The notes under the pieces: model-generated
The model's input: only the letters and a program-made list of their open reading frames with translations
Databases searched by the model: none
What the model was told of the DNA's origin: nothing
Position numbers and translations under genes: made by a program
NCBI GenBank assembly: GCA_002633025.1
Contig: NMRB01002052.1
Span: 24,921 to 88,920, forward strand
DNA length: 64,000 bases
Source: Notospermus geniculatus
Taxonomy: Eukaryota; Nemertea; Pilidiophora; Heteronemertea; Lineidae
Direction of reading: 5' to 3'
In this document: positions 34,415 to 44,690 of the stretch, one piece after another
How the letters are laid out: each line of letters opens with the position of its first letter
Numbering within the stretch: the first letter of the stretch is position 1

Positions 34415-35203
34415 TTAACCACTGTCGCTATCCGTTGGAACGACGACTAGCTCGTCTCCATTGCAATCTTCGTCGGAACTGCTCGTGTCTGCTTGTTTTT
34501 CCTCGTTATGCGAACGATCCACGAATCTTGTCCGTTTTCCTGTACGATCAGTGCGAACCGTTTTCTGCTTGGTCTCATCTCCCTTTACAGGATAGACGGG
34601 AAAGGCTAGATATCGTTTGCGCAATTCTGGTTCCACCTCCTTGTCGTTCTTGTCGTAGAGCATGTAGAGCTGCATGACAACGTTATTTGCTTCCTCCAGC
34701 TTGAACACAGTCGAAGGGGATTTTTTTCGCTTTTTCCCGCCTTTATCCAAAGACTCCTGTTGAAGGCTCGTTTTCGTGGACTTTGATGGCTCGCTGCTTG
34801 TTGTCTTCATGAATTGTTTAATGGACGATTGTTTTCTGTCTAAAGATGATGAAGTAGAACAGCCCGTTGTCTCTTTGGACGAAGTAGCTTTCTCCTTATT
34901 CGGATTGTAAGGAGACTCCATTTGCATTTGCTTTTTAGCTTGCCTCGCTTCCCGTTCTTTGATTAACTTCTTATGACAGGCATTGCACCTTTCATCGTCT
35001 AATTCGAAGTACGTTTCACTCGGGAGAGGTCGCTTGCATCTCTTGCATACCTTGTATGCTGCATTAAAACACTTACGGCAGTACGGTCTTCCTTCTACGA
35101 GAAATTTATACTTGCTACACCAATTGCATTTCTTGCGCATGCATTCATAATCAGTGTCCGAATTGTACGCTTCGTGATCGCTGGTCTTTGCTGCTGGCCT
35201 CAT
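34415..35203 (-). CDS. Cys-rich zinc-binding protein of unknown function
   Basis: ATG at 35203 (the frame is open further upstream but without ATG). About 262 residues. Near residues 20-95 there are at least four Cys pairs: CNWC, CRKC, CKRC and CNAC, so two to three zinc sites are likely. YKVCKRCKRPLPSETYFE links two of them. The remainder is low-complexity and Lys/Ser rich with acidic C-terminus. It sits between the kinase and integrase genes, 13 bp ahead of the integrase ATG, and may act with either or bind nucleic acid. I do not recognise the family. Confidence 0.7.
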   Translation of the reverse strand: MRPAAKTSDHEAYNSDTDYECMRKKCNWCSKYKFLVEGRPYCRKCFNAAYKVCKRCKRPLPSETYFELDDERCNACHKKLIKEREARQAKKQMQMESPYNPNKEKATSSKETTGCSTSSSLDRKQSSIKQFMKTTSSEPSKSTKTSLQQESLDKGGKKRKKSPSTVFKLEEANNVVMQLYMLYDKNDKEVEPELRKRYLAFPVYPVKGDETKQKTVRTDRTGKRTRFVDRSHNEEKQADTSSSDEDCNGDELVVVPTDSDSG

Positions 35204-35330
35204 TGTAATGTTGTTCGGTAGTTTCGATACGATACCAATCGAAGTGATATGAAGCAGGGATGAGAGACGTGTCACATTGTCTTTTATGGCCCTTTGCAGA
35301 AAGAGGGATGGAGTGCTGCGCGTGGTCTTA

Positions 35331-36038
35331 CTAATTTCGATCTTGAATGGTTCGCATGACGAAGTTTAGAAATTCATACGTCGTCGGGCTGGCACTCCTC
35401 TCTACTGCCACCCCTTTTCTACGTAACCACAGAATGTGATCCTCGTAGCCCTTGGCCAGTGCTGCTTGATAATCTTCGGTGACACCGCCGTGAATTTCAA
35501 AGGCCCTTCCTCTGTTACGGAGTCGTCTCATACAGGTTTTAATTGGCGTGTCTATGTAGTACAATCCATTCATCTCAACGCCGAGAGACTTGAGGGTGGA
35601 GTCGGCTTTACTTATCGTGTAGTCGGTGAGGAAATCGCGAATAAATTCGTTGATCATTTCGTTGCTGAAGTGTGTTTGAATGAATGGCAACGGGCTGTAC
35701 AGACTCCTGTCTCCTACGATCACCAGTGTGTCATTTCGCCAATCTTTTTCTGGAGATTCCATTGCAGGCCGTACTTTATCTTTGAAGTCGGAATTTGTGC
35801 TCCGAGTGAAGTGCATCTGAGCGATGGGAATATTCGTGCGAGCATCCTCGTAGAGCAAAGCTAAAGGATTGTGCGTCTTGAAGTGGGTAAAGCGCTCCAA
35901 ACACTCGCTAACAGTGAGCAGAGTGAAGGGAAATTTCTGTGTCTGGTTATATTCCCTCAACGTGGATAGGAAGTGAGACTTTCCCGCTCCTATCAGTCCT
36001 TCCAATCCGAAATAGAATACTTTGCCCTTACTGCCCAT
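35331..36038 (-). CDS. deoxynucleoside kinase (dCK/TK2/dNK-like)
   Basis: Phosphorylates deoxynucleosides to monophosphates, feeding dNTP synthesis. ATG at 36038, 235 residues, a normal length for the family. The P-loop is FYFGLEGLIGAGKSHF (residues about 8-23). DRSLYS near residue 108 is the ERS/DRS motif near the active site, and the lid is the Arg-rich MRRLRNRGRAFE near 180. The usual Glu-Pro after strand 2 is replaced by SECLERF, so substrate preference cannot be predicted. It lies between a Cys-rich gene and a small acidic gene, all leftward. Such kinases are known from large DNA viruses; I do not know them as a standard Polinton gene. Confidence 0.88.
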   Translation of the reverse strand: MGSKGKVFYFGLEGLIGAGKSHFLSTLREYNQTQKFPFTLLTVSECLERFTHFKTHNPLALLYEDARTNIPIAQMHFTRSTNSDFKDKVRPAMESPEKDWRNDTLVIVGDRSLYSPLPFIQTHFSNEMINEFIRDFLTDYTISKADSTLKSLGVEMNGLYYIDTPIKTCMRRLRNRGRAFEIHGGVTEDYQAALAKGYEDHILWLRRKGVAVERSASPTTYEFLNFVMRTIQDRN

Positions 36039-36214
36039 TCTGTAGGATGTCCCTATGACGTGTTTTTATACCACAGTTATGTAAGTAGCGCGAGTACCAT
36101 CGGGAACATTCTTCTCGCCGTCACATGGGAATTTACGGATCCTGTCCACACGGTTTTGAATGTCACGACAAAGTTTCTTTAGTGTCTATAGTGTCTTAAA
36201 GTATCTTAAAGCGT

Positions 36215-36403
36215 TTAATCAATTTCCTTCCTGTAAGCATCAAAATTTGGAATGTCGTCATCAAACTCAAGTGCATCGGAAGGTGAGATGCTTATTCCTT
36301 CCTCAGCCGCGCCTTCTATTCCGTCGATGTCGTCCAAATCGCCCTTTTTGCGCGGCTTCCTCACACAAGAGCAACAGACAATTGTGCACTCGACATCTTC
36401 CAT
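36215..36403 (-). CDS. small acidic protein, hypothetical
   Basis: 62 codons from ATG 36403, starting MEDVECTIVCCSC and ending in a strongly acidic tail. The CCSC cluster could hold metal. It starts 38 bp downstream of the PC4-like stop. The frame extends upstream over the PC4-like gene, but the shadow part is low-complexity. Function unknown. Confidence 0.4.
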   Translation of the reverse strand: MEDVECTIVCCSCVRKPRKKGDLDDIDGIEGAAEEGISISPSDALEFDDDIPNFDAYRKEID

Positions 36404-36440
36404 TTTGGTGCTCAGCTTCGGATTGTAGGAAGAATCACCA

Positions 36441-36842
36441 CTAGTACCAATCGCTAGTCGGTTGCGCAATTTGGTCGTCGTCGTCTTCGTCGTCTTCATC
36501 GGTGGTTTTTCGTCGTTTCTTTCCTGCAGCAGGTGATTTTCTTTCTGATCCGTTTGTGTTTTTTCGTTTTGAACACTGCGAAGGTTCGATGTCTTCTTCC
36601 TCGTTTCGATGTTCATCGCTATCGGCTGCAACCTCTGCCAAATAGACGTCTTTACTGGCTCGCTTTAAATCCGGTAATTTATCGACCAAAGCTTCGATGT
36701 CGAGATGCTGCAAGCTTATCCTTTTTTGACGATCAGCCTTGTGGTAGACGTGAAACCATGTTTGATTCTTAAAGCGTGTCACATCGACTTTAAGACGAGT
36801 TCCAATGTCCATTGAAATGCGTGTACGCTTCGCGTCAGCCAT
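36441..36842 (-). CDS. PC4-like ssDNA-binding protein
   Basis: ATG at 36842, 133 residues. Residues about 13-55 contain VDVTRFKNQTWFHVYHKA and KRISLQHLDIEALVDKLPDL, which follow the PC4/Sub1 pattern of beta-strands then helix (family form: V-x-RF-G-x-x-YV-x-I and K-G-ISLx-xxW-xxL). PC4 folds bind single-stranded DNA and act in transcription or replication. The C-terminal half is a very acidic, Lys-mixed tail ending TSDWY. The assignment is by pattern only; a structure prediction would decide it. Confidence 0.55.
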   Translation of the reverse strand: MADAKRTRISMDIGTRLKVDVTRFKNQTWFHVYHKADRQKRISLQHLDIEALVDKLPDLKRASKDVYLAEVAADSDEHRNEEEDIEPSQCSKRKNTNGSERKSPAAGKKRRKTTDEDDEDDDDQIAQPTSDWY

Positions 36843-37198
36843 TTTGTAGGAACCACTTTGAAGGTACGTTTCGATAACACGCACACAGCCAGTACGATGC
36901 GTCTGTACGCAGTGATGGCACTGACGCAGTACATCAAAGCTGCTCGTCACAACGCCTTTTCTTCTGTCTTTTATCTCACAGAGACCACCATTGCTCCTAT
37001 GTTAGACATGACCTTCAACGTTTTTGTGCGTCACGTCAATATTGTTGACGATAACGATATCGTGGAGAGCTTTAAAAAGACATTTTGCTGCACGAATCTG
37101 AACCGTCATCAATGTGGTCACATGTCATTTTCCTTGCCGGAGGAGCGTTGTGCAATATTGATAAGTTATTATACGTGCGTGCAGAATGCATTATTGAA
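36843..37198. other. region between PC4-like and polymerase genes
   Basis: Apart from a plus-strand frame of 127 codons (36858-37241) that overlaps the polymerase C-terminus and shows no recognisable domain, I see nothing. The frame could be real but has no support. Confidence 0.3.
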
Positions 37199-40100
37199 TC
37201 ACGAATCACTTGAACTCCCGCGCGAGTTCCGAATTCTATAATCTCCAAAAGACAAAGTGTGTAAACCGTCATCACAAATCCATCTTTTGGTGTCGAGAGG
37301 GCAGAGCGCTTTCTTCTCTTGCTGACACGAGTAGAGAGTGTGACGTTTGGAACGAATCGATGTGAATTTACATCTGTCTCCTTTGGAGGGCAACGCTTCT
37401 AATGCACGCCGATAGTCACCAATGTCTATTCTCCTCATGGCAGATTTCGGAATCCCTTTTCCTTTTCTCACACTGCTGTTATCCGCGTGTTCCGTGCAGT
37501 ACATTTTCGCGCGCAAGCCCACGAACCGAACGATTGGATTCGTCGCATGTTCACGTTTGAATGTGCCGCGAACTTTCTTGTTCGTCTCACAAAAGTAAGG
37601 CGACTCCCTGGCGTAATTCGACAAATCAAAATACCGCCGGTTGGCATACAGATCTTCATCACAGTGACTCCCCTCAACAACATATATCAAACTATCCGTA
37701 TCGGTCATGATTAACGTCGCCCTATCGCCATACATTGGCAGAATGAACGAATAGTGCATGCGATACATGTGCAGTTTTGCCAGCTCGAGACAGACTGTAC
37801 CGACAGCCACGGGTTGCGAAATGAGAACCGATTTTTGTTTCATCTGAATGCCTGCCAAGTGAGAGTTGTAAATGGTCATCGTCTTGAAGTTGGGCTTGCT
37901 CGTCTTCTGCAAAAATTGCTTCTTTCTGGTCACCAACTTCATGTTGATGTGCCGTGTATTGTCCTGCAGCGTTTTCCCGTAGGTCGAATTGGACATCAGT
38001 TTCCAAAAATCCGATTCGAAGACCGTTGATGCATGCTTTCGTTGTTCGGTGTTGAAACTGATGAAGTCTTTCATCCAGCGTGATTGGTCGAATGCCAAGA
38101 TGCGGCGAATCTTCCTCAATTTCATTCCCAGTTGGAGATAGTAGAGCAGGTTTTTGTGATAGACAATGTAATTTCTTCTTGGACCCAGGTGAGCGGTATC
38201 AGTTTTTCGCCTCCACTTTTCAGCTGCGACGTATCGAGCAATTTTCCTGCCAGAAAATGCATGTGCGGACTCCATTCACTCGGGATGACAGTAACCTTCT
38301 CTGGCGCCAAAGGAAAACAGCTGTGTTGATCGTGCAATGAGGCGGGATAGTCCAGATCTACTTCGAGCATGTAGCCTTTTTCGTCGTCATCACCACAGGA
38401 TGCCAGTTGAAATTCTTCGAGATTCTCTATCCAATGGAAGTTGCCCTTGGGCATCGCCTGACTCAAGCAGTAGCCATAGAGGTTCGTGCAATCGAGAGGG
38501 AGAATTTCTCGACGGGGCAGCTTCTCGTTGAAGTCGTCTCCTTTTTCGGGAATGTTAATGTCATCGACCAGTCGTAAAAAAATTGAGGCGAAACCGCCTC
38601 TGGTCCCCTTTTTCAAGTACAGGTACATCTCCAAATTGTCGAGTAGGTCCAAGCAAACCCTCGTGTGCTTGAGCATCGCATGAAAACCCAGATGTGGTGT
38701 GGACACGAATTTCGTTGGGTCCAGCTGGAAGTTCTTCATGGACATCTGGCGAAATCTTTCAAAGCAATCCGCCAACAGCAGAACGTCTGTTTGGAGATAC
38801 ACGACCAAATAGTCCTGTAGAGAATGACAGTCCATGGCGCGCCACACATTTTGTGCTTGTTGATACTCGGCTGCGGTGATTGATTCCTCTTTCAAAGTGT
38901 TGTAGAAGGCAGATGCGGGGGGCAGCTGTGACATGCTTAATTTTTCAACAGAGTCTAAAAAATCATAGCAGAACACGCCTTTTCGGAGCAAAAGGTTGTA
39001 CTTGCTTTTTGAAGAAGCGAGATGTTCATAAAAGAGAGGAAACCGAACATCGCTGTTGTCGCGGCTCCCCTGATTCCTGTTTGCTGCAGAAACAGTACAG
39101 GAGGTGTTCTTCATGGACTCGACTAGGTTGGCCAATGACGACGGTAGGAACAAGAAACTGTCCAAGAATGTCACTGTGTCTGCATAAATAGCGATGTAGT
39201 GTTCTGTGTGTTTGGGTAATATTCGAAACTTGGTCGAATCAGAGTTCTGTTTGGCCAATTCCTCCACAAACATGTGATTGTCGTATTTAGAAGCGTTGTG
39301 TGCAATGCAAGTGATGTTGATTTCTCGTTCTGCTGCGTAGGTAAGATTGCACCTGAAATGAAAAGAATATATAAGGATTAAGTCGCTCGACATTACGATT
39401 ATGCGGCATGAGGAATATTTTCCTGGAATATAGACGCTTCTCGTCCACTCACCTTTGACACAATACATAACGAAGACCGGAGTTTGGGTTTAAGTGGCAA
39501 TGGTCGTAGCATTTCCCGCTGAAACTTGTCAACTTGCATCCGCACATCTGACATTCCTTCTGGTTGTGAAATTTGTCCCAATCAGCAGCACTCATTCTAT
39601 AAGAAGCGTCCGTGCAATGTAAGTCAATGATAGCGGCTTGATCGATCTGCTTGTTCAGCCAAGAAAGAAATGCGCGAACGCAGTCTAAGCCAACGTGTGT
39701 AAATAAGGTGGAATTGAACTCCGAATTGAGGCATATTCGTTTTGCTGCGACAGCGATAGGCACATGACGAACCACTGTGGAATGTTCGCTGTCTTTCTGT
39801 AGAAGGCACTCGAAATCATAGTAAACAACGTGTCGTCGAGGTACCATGGCTCGAAAATTGTCAAATTTCAGTTTCGCACTCTCCCCCTGCGGAAAAGTAT
39901 ACACCTGACCATCGTTCAGACAGCATTTTTCGTGAACCTTTCGTCTGTTTTTTGTGGAATAGACGGCGAGACATGATCTGCAAACGAACTTCTTCGCGTG
40001 ATGTTTGTGAGTGACATTCCCGAGTAGCCTGCTCAGATCCGTGATCAAGTAGAAGTGATTTCTGTACAGTAAGAGATCAATCTGGCGTTGCTTTGGCGAC

Positions 40101-40909
40101 GTCTTCGTGTTTTTTGACAGATACAACACCTGTAGGGGACAGGGCGACTCTTGAGATCTTCCTACCCAGCGATAAACGTTAATGGCAAAGTTATTACGCT
40201 TTTCGAACAGAGGAATTTGGCCAATGGATGTTGGGTAGCTCAAGTTGCTCAAATCGTGATTTGTCTTTCGCTCCCACAATCTCAGACTGAATTTGGAAAA
40301 GTCATGTCGGCCCTTCTGTTGTTCCTCGTGCGCTGCTATGCAGTAAATAAAGCATTTGTCCTCATCCCCCGCGTTGTCGAGATACGTTTGTAAACACGCC
40401 CGTTTGTTTCGAATTGCTGCTGGTAACTGCTCGTGTTGCGAACGGCCTCCACTGAAAGGAGTGAATTCAGCCACGCTCAGTCGAAGCTTGAGTACACTTT
40501 CAAAAAGCCAGCCGCTACCTTCGTGAACAAAGGCATCGAATTTTGCTCTTATTTCTTCGAAATTGGATCGAAGCAAATCTACAATATCCTTGGTATAAAA
40601 CACCTTACATGTTCGGCTCGTGAACCAGGGTTCTGTCCGCCGTTCTTCGTACTCCTCTGGAGATGCGGCATTCCTTTCGTCGTGCGGAATTGTACACACG
40701 AGTTTTTGAAACTGTACCTGTACTTCGAAATGGTACTTGTAAGCTTTCGGATGATCGGGCTCCTGCTTTTTGAATAAGCTTTTCAGGTGTCTTTTTAACA
40801 ATACGAATGCTTCTTTTTCCAGGAACAGCTCGAGATCATGAGCGTAACGAACGGCAGTGTAACTCCACTGCCGTCCAAGTCCCTGCCCGAATTCCTTCAC
40901 GAGCTCCAT
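37199..40909 (-). pseudogene. protein-primed family-B DNA polymerase (Polinton PolB) with one intron and one frameshift
   Basis: Replicative polymerase of the DNA_pol_B_2 group. First in-frame ATG is 40909. Exonuclease: ExoI YYDFECLLQ, a Cys/His region before the intron, ExoII HNASKYDNHMF, ExoIII YLQTDVLLLAD. Polymerase: motif A LDCTNLYGYCL, motif B KLMSNSTYGKT, motif C DTDSLI. The C-terminus near 37199-37320 has KKALCPLDTKRW. A canonical intron (39353-39452) joins the exonuclease parts. A -1 frame change near 38181-38197, between motif A and motif B, breaks the gene; no -1 slippery heptamer is evident. All catalytic residues seen are intact, so the break is either recent or a sequence error. 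Confidence 0.92.
39353..39452 (-). other. spliceosomal intron in PolB
   Basis: On the minus strand the exon ends CAAAG, followed by GTGAGT; 100 bases later a pyrimidine-rich ATTTCAG precedes the next exon at 39352. Splicing is in phase 2 and restores the known exonuclease order. Reading through gives an alien segment with no similarity to the family. Confidence 0.85.
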
Positions 40910-41027
40910 CCGATGGCCGTTCAGAAAAAACCCTTGTTCTTCGTGATGTCGAGTTGTCCGCACATCACATCAGATTTTAAGCAACAAAGAGTCACTTTTT
41001 GGTGCGAAATATTCATAATGTGGGCTC

Positions 41028-41522
41028 TCACGAGTCCTGCGAAACGCAGAATACGCACAACATTGCCTCCTCCTGGTTGGCATGACTGGCGGGGGAGTGT
41101 GTTTTTCTTAGAGAAACGTTCCATAAGTTTTCATCGTCTAAAATGCGTTCGTATTGTTCATGGGTGATGACAAAATCGTGGTTTTTCACAGTGTCCCTGA
41201 TGCGTAGCTCGCCGAATTCTGTGAGTGTGGCGCACATGTCTTCACCCGCCAGAAACCAACCATTGTCGTGAACGCAGGCGGACCATCTAGGGCAGTGAGT
41301 TCGATGTTCGAGGATATCGACGTTTATCCTTAATAAGTCATTTAACTGAGCCATGGACAATTCGCTTCGAGCGAGGGACTCATAAGCGAATAAGACAAGC
41401 TGGCATTTTGTGTCTCCATCCTCGTCTTCCGATAAACACACCTCGATGCGTGACGCGTCCACATGATGGTGTTCGCTAGCAGGCGCTATAAAATATGTCG
41501 TTTGTGGATCTATCTCCTCCAT
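41028..41522 (-). CDS. hypothetical protein
   Basis: ATG at 41522 (MEEIDPQTTYFIAP), about 164 residues, acidic. It lies between the capsid-associated gene and the polymerase. Contains HCPRWSACVHDNGWFLAGE and a C-terminal CVFC, without a domain I know. A TATATAA (41527-41533) lies so close to the ATG that it would give a very short leader, so its role is uncertain. Confidence 0.6.
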   Translation of the reverse strand: MEEIDPQTTYFIAPASEHHHVDASRIEVCLSEDEDGDTKCQLVLFAYESLARSELSMAQLNDLLRINVDILEHRTHCPRWSACVHDNGWFLAGEDMCATLTEFGELRIRDTVKNHDFVITHEQYERILDDENLWNVSLRKTHSPASHANQEEAMLCVFCVSQDS

Positions 41523-41581
41523 AGTATTATATAGCAGATTGAAGAACTGCAGAAGTCTGTGTGAACACAGCTCTTGTCTCA

Positions 41582-42604
41582 TTACATTTTTCGTTTTTTG
41601 AAATGGAGTGTGCACACCACTTTTCCCCAAGAGAATTCCACCTCTTGACCAAGATCATCGCAAATCAAAATCTCAATTGATTGGAAGTATTTGCTGGCAA
41701 GGGGCCGATATCGAATACGATCGAATGACTTCGATAAGTATTTTCTGGTGCTCCGTTCGCCTTCGTTCCCATTCTCCCCCCTTCCGGCGCATTCCTCTAT
41801 TGGTAAGGCCCGAAGCAAGGGCACAAGTGCGTTACCTACAAGGGTCGCTTTCGAGAGATTACAATAAATATATAGACTCGATAGGTGAACGCGCAGGTCC
41901 GACTTCCGTTCAGCCGTCACTCTATACCACTGTTCTTCTTTTTCCTCGTCGAGCGGTTCATCGTGGGTTGTATCGGATGTCGTGGCATCGTCCGTCGTTG
42001 CAGTAGCAGAATTGGCTGCAGGAACTCTCCCAGCCCCGAAGTCAGTCTCAATCGTCTCTTTTCCAACTGTTTCTGCCGTGCTGCGTGTCGATTTCTGTGT
42101 ACGATAGGGCTTTCCTTCCCCGAAGAAATATTTCGTTTTTCTAAACCCAAGCAATTGTGCCAGAAAATAGTCCATGAAAAGGCAGTCGCCGTCTTTCATC
42201 CGAACAGAAACATAGCCTGCGCTCGTGAGTCCGAATTGTCCATAATGCCATTCCGGCGGTTTTTTGCTGTTGAGTTCATCTAATAGTTGGTTGAGGTTGA
42301 AAATGCGATCAACACCCTTCTGCCCGGCACAGGCGTCGTGTATTTTAGGTCCTTGCCCCCGTCTCAAATCGGCCGTTGCAATTTGGTACACGCACCGCTC
42401 AATTTTGATTTCCTCACTCCAGCTACAAGGATATGTTATTTCAGACAAACCGCACACGTATTCATCGTGAATTTTTGTGAAATCCAATGCTTTAGGCAAA
42501 GCAATGGTGAAGCGCGATGCCCGGTTTTGCTCCATGCCCTGCAAAACTGTGGTATTACTAGGGAGGACCACGTAAAAATCGTCTTCGAGATCTTCAGCAG
42601 CCAT
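41582..42604 (-). CDS. Polinton capsid-associated protein (minor capsid/penton-like, F54H12.2 family)
   Basis: ATG at 42604, about 340 residues. It starts with DDFYVVLPSNT and has VCGLSEITYPCSW, SLYIYCNL with LVPLLR further on, and a C-terminal VVCTLHFKKRK. This order matches the single-jelly-roll-sized proteins of Polintons and adintoviruses, which I believe to be minor capsid or penton components; the assignment to penton is from memory. A Thr/Asp/Glu-rich linker around residues 195-230 is an insertion. It is the only virion-like gene found here. Confidence 0.72.
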   Translation of the reverse strand: MAAEDLEDDFYVVLPSNTTVLQGMEQNRASRFTIALPKALDFTKIHDEYVCGLSEITYPCSWSEEIKIERCVYQIATADLRRGQGPKIHDACAGQKGVDRIFNLNQLLDELNSKKPPEWHYGQFGLTSAGYVSVRMKDGDCLFMDYFLAQLLGFRKTKYFFGEGKPYRTQKSTRSTAETVGKETIETDFGAGRVPAANSATATTDDATTSDTTHDEPLDEEKEEQWYRVTAERKSDLRVHLSSLYIYCNLSKATLVGNALVPLLRALPIEECAGRGENGNEGERSTRKYLSKSFDRIRYRPLASKYFQSIEILICDDLGQEVEFSWGKVVCTLHFKKRKM

Positions 42605-42797
42605 CTTCGGGATCTTGAGAAACAATTGGGAAGTAATGTGATTATTATCGACAAAAAAGCGTTCACATCATCAATGTAGCAACACGATTACAACGTTCTC
42701 ATCACAACACCTTTTCGTGGACACCGGGCGGAGTGTTGCATAAAAGCGATTAATAAGGGGCTCGGCATTCTAATGTCGTTATTCTTGTTTGCTCGAG

Positions 42798-43247
42798 TTA
42801 AAATAGTCCACTGGAGCCAAAACCTGCACTTCCTCTGTTTCCATCCTTGCCATCGAATGGTTCTCTCGATTCCATCACGACAGGATTTGAAGCTTTCTCA
42901 CAAATGAGTTGTGCTATGCGTTGTCCTCGTGTGACGTGCAGAGGCGATTGTGAAAAATTGAAAACTAAAATTTTTAGAACGCCAGTGTAGTCGATATCAA
43001 CCACGCCACTTCCAATATGACAAAACTTTGAATAACTCCACCCTGAACGTGGTGCAATACGTCCGTAACAACCTTTCGGGAGGCGGACTTGCAAATCAGT
43101 GGACACCCACGCACGATCCATTCCCTCGATAACCACGTTTTCGGAACTATACAAGTCGTAACCAATCGAGTTGGGCGTTGCTTTCGTTGGAACGGTGGCG
43201 TATTGTGAAAGCCTGTGAAATCGCAGAATCTCCGGTCGGTGTGCCAT
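42798..43247 (-). CDS. dut: dUTP diphosphatase (trimeric dUTPase)
   Basis: Hydrolyses dUTP to dUMP and pyrophosphate, keeping uracil out of DNA and supplying dUMP. 149 residues, with all five trimeric-dUTPase motifs: I NSIGYDLYSS, II GRIAPRSGWS, III GVVDIDYTGVLK with the catalytic Asp, IV RGQRIAQLI, V GNRGSAGFGSSG. ATG at 43247. It is the first leftward gene from the central non-coding region. Seems intact. Could be host-derived. Confidence 0.96.
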   Translation of the reverse strand: MAHRPEILRFHRLSQYATVPTKATPNSIGYDLYSSENVVIEGMDRAWVSTDLQVRLPKGCYGRIAPRSGWSYSKFCHIGSGVVDIDYTGVLKILVFNFSQSPLHVTRGQRIAQLICEKASNPVVMESREPFDGKDGNRGSAGFGSSGLF

Positions 43248-43472
43248 AGCTACTTTCTGAGTGATGAAACAAACTGTTTTGTGATTCGGTTTTGACAGCG
43301 TTTATGTTGATCTTGTGATGTGGCGTGAAAGAGTTCGTCACAAGGGGTTTATAGTTCGAGCGGGAGCAGAAATTGCCTTGTTCTTCAAAATTCCTGCCAG
43401 TTTTCATTACGGCAGTAGAAAATGCCATCAGACACCGTCACTCACACAACGATTTTGTTTTGTGTTTTTCAG

Positions 43473-43522
43473 AGCTGTGACTTGGGAAAATGCGTGTATG
43501 ACATACAGGCCTGTGCAAAAAG
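43473..43522 (+). other. candidate noncoding leader exon
   Basis: TTTTTCAG directly before and GTAAGT directly after a 50-base segment. It contains an ATG that meets TGA three codons on. Predicted only. Confidence 0.4.
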
Positions 43523-44350
43523 GTAAGTGAGTTTTCTTCGTTGTAATAGGTGGATGCTTTAAAACAGAGAGAGGCGTTTCGAATTAATTTTCGCTGCGTA
43601 AATTAATTGTCGCATGAAGAGCAATTTAAATTCTCTGGCACAAAATATCTCCCTCGCTGTGGTCCGAAGCTGAATTAATATTGCTCACGTTAAATAATTG
43701 TCTAGACAAGCATTTATTTTCTCAAGGCGAAAAATAATTCACAAAGCCTGGCTGGCTATTTTTGCTGTCCGATCGAAAACACAAAGCAAGAAAGTTCACA
43801 ATTAATATTGGTTCGCAATAAATAACTGTTCCAACGAGTAATTAATTTCTGCAAGCGAAAAATATTTCATCGAGACGAGATGGCTGTTTTTGTTGTCCAA
43901 TCGAAAATGCAAAGTATGGACAGACAGGTTAATTTGCAGAGCGATAAATATTATCTATAAAACCAGCACGGCCTTGTTATGCTCAGGCAAATAGTCGCTT
44001 CGTTTAGAGTGCGTGAATTATTTTCTCGAACATAAAATTAATTGGGCTCTACGATAAACTGGTGGAGGAAAAAGGCTACGTTTTCGGTGAATCTTTTTCC
44101 AAGCCGCGTCTAAAATACGATGTGATAACAACAGTCGCCGAAGAATCAATTGTCTCGCTGTCGCTTAATTATAGATAATCGTCCCAGCCGTCTTAGGCCT
44201 TACATGTAATTGTAAGTTACATGTACTTGTGAGTTGATTGACCAACAATCAAATTTTACAAACCTTCTGTATTTTGCGCCCTTATGAAACAATAAAGGGG
44301 ATTGACAAGTTGGAGTTTATATTTCATACTGTCTTTCGTCTTTTTTGCAG

Positions 44351-44423
44351 AACATTTCATCTGCAGCTTCTATCTTTAGACAGGGACGGACGGAAAATCA
44401 CCTGGCAAGTGTGCAGTAACACG
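44351..44423 (+). other. candidate second leader exon
   Basis: CTTTTTTGCAG before and ACG|GTAAGT after a 73-base segment. Another acceptor, TTTATTTTCAG, ends at 45422, ahead of the next gene but downstream of the first rightward ORF. Confidence 0.4.
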
Positions 44424-44682
44424 GTAAGTCGACATTCTGCGTCTTCGGCAACTGTTCGAAGAACAACCACCGTGCTTATTTATCTCTCAACACAGTTACC
44501 TCCCGTTGCTGCACATTAATTCACGATGAGCAGCGAAAACACCAACAGCCACTTGTCGTTTAATACGATATCACAAACAATTCACGCCAAGATGGCCTGT
44601 TGTTTTTCGCCAACGGGAGCTAAATTATCTTGTGATGGCAAACATCCGAACCATTACCTTGTGATTGCAAGACTTCAAACGA

Positions 44683-44690
44683 TATATAAT
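44683..44690 (+). promoter_or_regulatory. TATA-like element
   Basis: TATATAAT 80 bases ahead of the ATG at 44770, placed for transcription to begin near 44715. Confidence 0.4.

Noticed and set aside
36858-37241. 127-codon plus-strand frame
   Set aside because: Overlaps PolB C-terminus antisense, has no domain; not supported though not excluded.
38161-38200. Programmed -1 frameshift in PolB
   Set aside because: No X-XXY-YYZ heptamer in the correct frame near the break.
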